47,868 nt of DNA from Betaproteobacteria bacterium (GTDB lineage: Bacteria; Pseudomonadota; Gammaproteobacteria; Burkholderiales; Rhodocyclaceae), in assembly GCA_009779265.1 (NCBI GenBank), contig WREP01000020.1, positions 1 through 47,868 on the forward strand, given 5' to 3'. Made by a program: the position numbers and the translations under genes. Below are positions 45,079-47,868 of the stretch, piece after piece. Position 1 is the stretch's first letter; every line of letters starts with the position of its first letter. The notes below the pieces were generated by a model. The model was not told the origin of the DNA, did no database searches, and saw nothing but the letters and a program-made list of their open reading frames with translations.

Positions 45079-46902
45079 ATGTGTGGCATCGTCGCGGCGG
45101 CAGCCGATAACAACATCGTTCCCATCCTCGTCGAAGGTCTGAGAAAGCTCGAATACCGTGGCTACGATTCGGCCGGGCTGGCGGTCGTTGGCGGCGACGC
45201 CATTCGCCGCGTCCGCTCGGTCGGGCGCGTCGCCGAACTGGCGGCGGCCACCGCCGATGTCAGCGCCGTCACCGGCATTGCCCACACGCGCTGGGCGACG
45301 CATGGCGTGCCGAGCGAGCGCAATGCGCATCCGCACGTTTCCGGCTCCATCGCCGTCGTCCATAACGGCATCATCGAAAATTACGAAAGCCTGCGCGCCG
45401 AATTGAGCGCCCAGGGCTACGTCTTTACTTCCGATACCGACACCGAGAGCATCGTCCATCTGATCGAGGCGACGCTGCGTAATGAGCCAGATCTGTTCGC
45501 TGCCGTCCGTTTGGCCTGCCACCGTCTGGTCGGCGCTTATGCCATCGCCGTCATCGACCACCGCCAGCCGGGCAGGGTGATCGTCGCCCGCGAGGGTTCG
45601 CCGCTCCTGCTCGGCATCGCGGATGACGGCAATTACGCCGCTTCCGATGCCTCGGCGTTGTTGCAGGTGACGCGCCGCATGGTCTATCTGGAAAACGGCG
45701 ATGTCGCCGAACTGACGCCGACGGGCCGGCGCATCTGCCGCCTCGACGGAACGCCGGTGGAGCGCCCGGAGCATCTTTCGGAGCTATCGGCCGCCGCCGT
45801 CGAACTCGGCGCTTTCCGCCACTACATGCAGAAGGAAATTTTCGAGCAGCCGCAGGCGCTGGCCAACACGCTGGAAATCGTGGGCGGCGGCAAGACCATA
45901 CAGCCCGGCATTTTCGGCGCCGAAGCCAGCACGTTGCTGGCCGATGTCGACCACATCCTGATTCTTGCCTGCGGCACCAGCAACCATTCCGGCCTCGCCG
46001 CCCGCTACTGGCTCGAAGCCATCGCCGGCCTGCCGTGCACCGTCGAGGTCGCCAGCGAGTACCGCTACCGCACCTCGGTGGCCAATCCGCGCCAGTTGAT
46101 CATCGCCATTTCGCAATCGGGCGAAACCGCCGATACCCTGGCCGCCCTGCGCCACGCCAAGGCGCTTGGCCAGCACAAGACGCTGGCCATCTGCAACGTG
46201 CCGGAATCGGCCATCGTCCGCGAATGCGCGCTGCGCTTCATCACCCGCGCCGGCCCGGAAATCGGCGTCGCCTCGACCAAGGCTTTCACCACCCAACTGG
46301 CGGCGCTGTTCGTGCTCACTCTGGTCATGGCCAAGCTGCGTCAGCGTCTCCCTGCCGAGCGGGAGAGCGCCTTCATCGACCAGTTGCGCCATCTGCCGGT
46401 GGCGATCAACAAGGCGCTCGCACTGGAACCGGCCATCGAAGACTGGGCCAAGCGCTTCGCCGACAAGCAGCACGCGCTGTTCCTCGGCCGTGGCCGACAT
46501 TTCCCCATCGCCATGGAAGGCGCGCTGAAACTCAAGGAAATTTCCTACATCCACGCCGAAGCCTATCCGGCGGGCGAACTGAAACACGGCCCGCTGGCCC
46601 TGGTCGACGCCAATATGCCGGTCATCTCGGTGGCCCCCAACGACGTGTTGCTGGACAAGCTGAAATCCAATCTCAAGGAAGTCCAGGCGCGCGGCGGCGA
46701 GCTTTATGTCTTTGCCGACGCCGATTCGGAAATCCCCGAGTCGGAAAGCGTGCACATCCTGCGCCTGCCCGAGCATTACGGCGAACTGTCGCCCATCCTT
46801 CACGTCGTGCCGCTGCAACTGCTCGCCTACCACGCTGCTTTGGTGAAAGGCACGGATGTGGACAAGCCGCGCAATCTGGCCAAATCGGTGACGGTGGAGT
46901 GA
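45079..46902 (+). CDS. glmS: Glutamine:fructose-6-phosphate aminotransferase (isomerising)
   Basis: GlmS makes glucosamine-6-phosphate, the first step to UDP-GlcNAc for peptidoglycan and LPS. The 607-residue protein starts [11 protein letters not shown] with the N-terminal nucleophile Cys, followed by [32 protein letters not shown] and HNGIIENY in the glutaminase domain. The two SIS domains include [66 protein letters not shown]-type region and the end [11 protein letters not shown]. There is no glmS ribozyme-like leader that I can recognise and none is expected in proteobacteria. The 107-base leader shows no clear promoter. Confidence 0.97.
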   Translation: MCGIVAAAADNNIVPILVEGLRKLEYRGYDSAGLAVVGGDAIRRVRSVGRVAELAAATADVSAVTGIAHTRWATHGVPSERNAHPHVSGSIAVVHNGIIENYESLRAELSAQGYVFTSDTDTESIVHLIEATLRNEPDLFAAVRLACHRLVGAYAIAVIDHRQPGRVIVAREGSPLLLGIADDGNYAASDASALLQVTRRMVYLENGDVAELTPTGRRICRLDGTPVERPEHLSELSAAAVELGAFRHYMQKEIFEQPQALANTLEIVGGGKTIQPGIFGAEASTLLADVDHILILACGTSNHSGLAARYWLEAIAGLPCTVEVASEYRYRTSVANPRQLIIAISQSGETADTLAALRHAKALGQHKTLAICNVPESAIVRECALRFITRAGPEIGVASTKAFTTQLAALFVLTLVMAKLRQRLPAERESAFIDQLRHLPVAINKALALEPAIEDWAKRFADKQHALFLGRGRHFPIAMEGALKLKEISYIHAEAYPAGELKHGPLALVDANMPVISVAPNDVLLDKLKSNLKEVQARGGELYVFADADSEIPESESVHILRLPEHYGELSPILHVVPLQLLAYHAALVKGTDVDKPRNLAKSVTVE

Positions 46903-46992
46903 TGGCGCTACAGTACGGGATCGCCCGCTGGAATAAGTTGCCGATCCTCAAGAAGCACTTTTCAACCGATTGATTTGAAATGAGACTTACAG

Positions 46993-47111
46993 CACCCCTC
47001 CCCAACCCTCCCCTTCGGGCTTCACCCGAAAGGGAGGGGGCAGCGGCCTGTGCGCATCGCGGGGTTTCTCCCTCCCTTGCGCGTAGCGTAGGGGAGGGTC
47101 GGGGAGGGGTG
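46993..47111. repeat. 119-base inverted repeat, C-rich family
   Basis: The outer arms CACCCCTCCCCAACCCTCCC and GGGAGGGTCGGGGAGGGGTG (47092-47111) pair over 21 bases with one mismatch. Inside are CCCTTCGGG / CCCGAAAGGG at the left and CTCCCTCCC / GGGGAGGG at the right. It fills the 262-base gap between glmS and apaH; I see no gene in that gap. It could act as a Rho-dependent stop or a mobile repeat remnant. Confidence 0.8.
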
Positions 47112-47164
47112 TTTCTTCGGCGCAATTTGCGGCCACGGACCGATTGCTGCGCTACCAACTGAAA

Positions 47165-47868
47165 ATGGCTACCTACGCTATCGGCGACATCCAGGGTTGT
47201 TACGACGCGCTGCGCCGCCTGCTTGATCGGTGCGCTTTCGACCCCGCTGTCGACCGTCTGTGGCTGGTCGGCGATCTGGTCAATCGCGGCCCGCATTCCC
47301 TGGAAACCCTGCGTTTCATCCGCTCGCTGGACGATGCTGCGCTGACCGTGCTTGGTAATCACGATCTCTATCTGCTGATGATTGCCGAGGGTACCGGGTT
47401 CCGCAAGGAGGACACCTTGCAGCCGGTGCTCGATGCCGCCGATGCCGACGAACTGCTCGACTGGCTGCGCCGCCAGCCGCTATGCCATAGCGCGGGCGAT
47501 TACTGCCTGGTGCATGCCGGCTTGCTGCCGCAATGGACGACGGCACAAGCCCGGGCGCTGGCGCGCGAGGTCGAGACTGCATTGCAGGGCGAACAGTTCC
47601 ACGACTTCCTCCGCAACCTGTGGGGTAGCGAGCCGGCGGCGTGGTCGGACGATCTGGCGGGTTGGCCGCGTCTGCGCTTGATCGTCAATGCCATGACGCG
47701 CATGCGTTTCTGCACGCCGCAAGGGGTCATGGAATTCAAGCGCAAGGGCCTGCCGGCCAATGCCCCGGCCGGTTACCTGCCGTGGTTCGCCGTGCCGGAG
47801 CGGCAAAGCGCCGGCGCGGTGCTGGTCACCGGCCACTGGTCGGCGCTCGGCCTGCAAATCACGCCCAA
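47165..47868 (+). CDS. apaH: Symmetrical bis(5'-nucleosyl)-tetraphosphatase ApaH, cut by window end
   Basis: ApaH cleaves Ap4A to two ADP and also removes Np4 caps from RNA. The visible 234 codons begin MATYAIGDIQGCYDALRRLL, with the metallophosphatase motifs GDIQGC, LWLVGDLVNRGPHS, VLGNHDLYLLM and YCLVHAGLLPQW, then the family-specific MTRMRFCTPQGVMEFK and VLVTGHWSALGL, the late His-containing motif. The last 40 or so residues lie beyond the window. No strong ribosome site precedes the ATG (CTGAAA), and a large C-rich inverted repeat lies 53 bases upstream. Confidence 0.95.
   Translation, partial: MATYAIGDIQGCYDALRRLLDRCAFDPAVDRLWLVGDLVNRGPHSLETLRFIRSLDDAALTVLGNHDLYLLMIAEGTGFRKEDTLQPVLDAADADELLDWLRRQPLCHSAGDYCLVHAGLLPQWTTAQARALAREVETALQGEQFHDFLRNLWGSEPAAWSDDLAGWPRLRLIVNAMTRMRFCTPQGVMEFKRKGLPANAPAGYLPWFAVPERQSAGAVLVTGHWSALGLQITP

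Noticed and set aside
46980-47162. 60-codon frame in the glmS-apaH gap
   Set aside because: It lies across the C-rich inverted repeat and its sequence is just the translated repeat.

Overview
The window looks like chromosomal DNA of a high-GC betaproteobacterium, most likely of the Rhodocyclales (Dechloromonas, Azonexus, Accumulibacter or Propionivibrio-like). This is inferred from the protein family variants, the gene neighbourhoods (thiD-thiE-hemL beside pilGHIJ-chpA; yqgE-ruvX-pyrR-pyrB-pyrC'; yggS-proC-yggT-yggU opposite pilT-pilU) and the -10-like hexamers TAAAAT, TAGAAT and TACAAT close to gene starts. I see no rRNA, tRNA, CRISPR array, integrase, transposase or prophage gene. The gene content is housekeeping and envelope functions, dense, with many 1 to 30 base overlaps.

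Layout. 1-1677 (minus): hemL (cut by the window edge), thiE, thiD. 1863-10797 (plus): the Chp/Pil chemosensory system for type IV pili (pilG, pilH, pilI, pilJ, and a 1821-residue ChpA/PilL hybrid kinase), closed by a strong terminator. 10917-14778 (plus): yqgE, ruvX, pyrR, pyrB and a dihydroorotase-like pyrC' that has lost metal ligands; a cluster of mini-hairpins lies between pyrB and pyrC'. 14889-15158: a ComEA-type DNA-binding protein. 15177-17516 (minus): yggS-proC-yggT-yggU, tightly overlapping. 17574-20489 (plus): pilT, pilU and a DUF4197 protein. 20593-22953 (plus): an unknown 96-residue protein and rep helicase.

23164-32244 is one long minus-strand block. In transcription order it is ykgJ-like, uppP, an esterase (YqiA type), an RNB exoribonuclease, a TonB-like protein, aroE, mtgA, mgtE, a YiiX-type cysteine hydrolase and mobA, interrupted by intergenic repeats. 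32396-35132 (minus): a Spy/CpxP-like periplasmic protein, then thiC under a clear TPP riboswitch (35193-35276). Divergent from thiC is a secreted protein joining an adhesin-E-like region to an alpha-carbonic-anhydrase fold that lacks two of its three zinc histidines. It is followed by a protein-isoaspartate methyltransferase variant and a TolC-family channel.

39146-41150 (minus) is a sulfide-oxidation module: a Tat-exported type II sulfide:quinone oxidoreductase with two small membrane proteins. 41388-43603 (minus) holds waaC-waaA for the LPS core. Divergent from it are a UDP-glucuronate 4-epimerase, a tiny tail-anchored protein, glmS and apaH (cut by the window end). GlmS, the epimerase, WaaA/WaaC, UppP and MtgA give a loose envelope-building theme. 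Thiamine genes sit at both ends of the first 35 kb.

At least three families of intergenic inverted repeats are present: a CTGGATTGCTTCG/CGAAGCAATCCAG family at 27673, 37649 and 41169; C-rich CCCTCTCCC palindromes at 23843, 32271 and 46993; and a perfect 28-base palindrome at 36780. I found no clear new multi-gene system. The strongest leads are the carbonic-anhydrase-like fusion, the sulfide module, the hairpin cluster in the pyr operon and two candidate leaderless genes.
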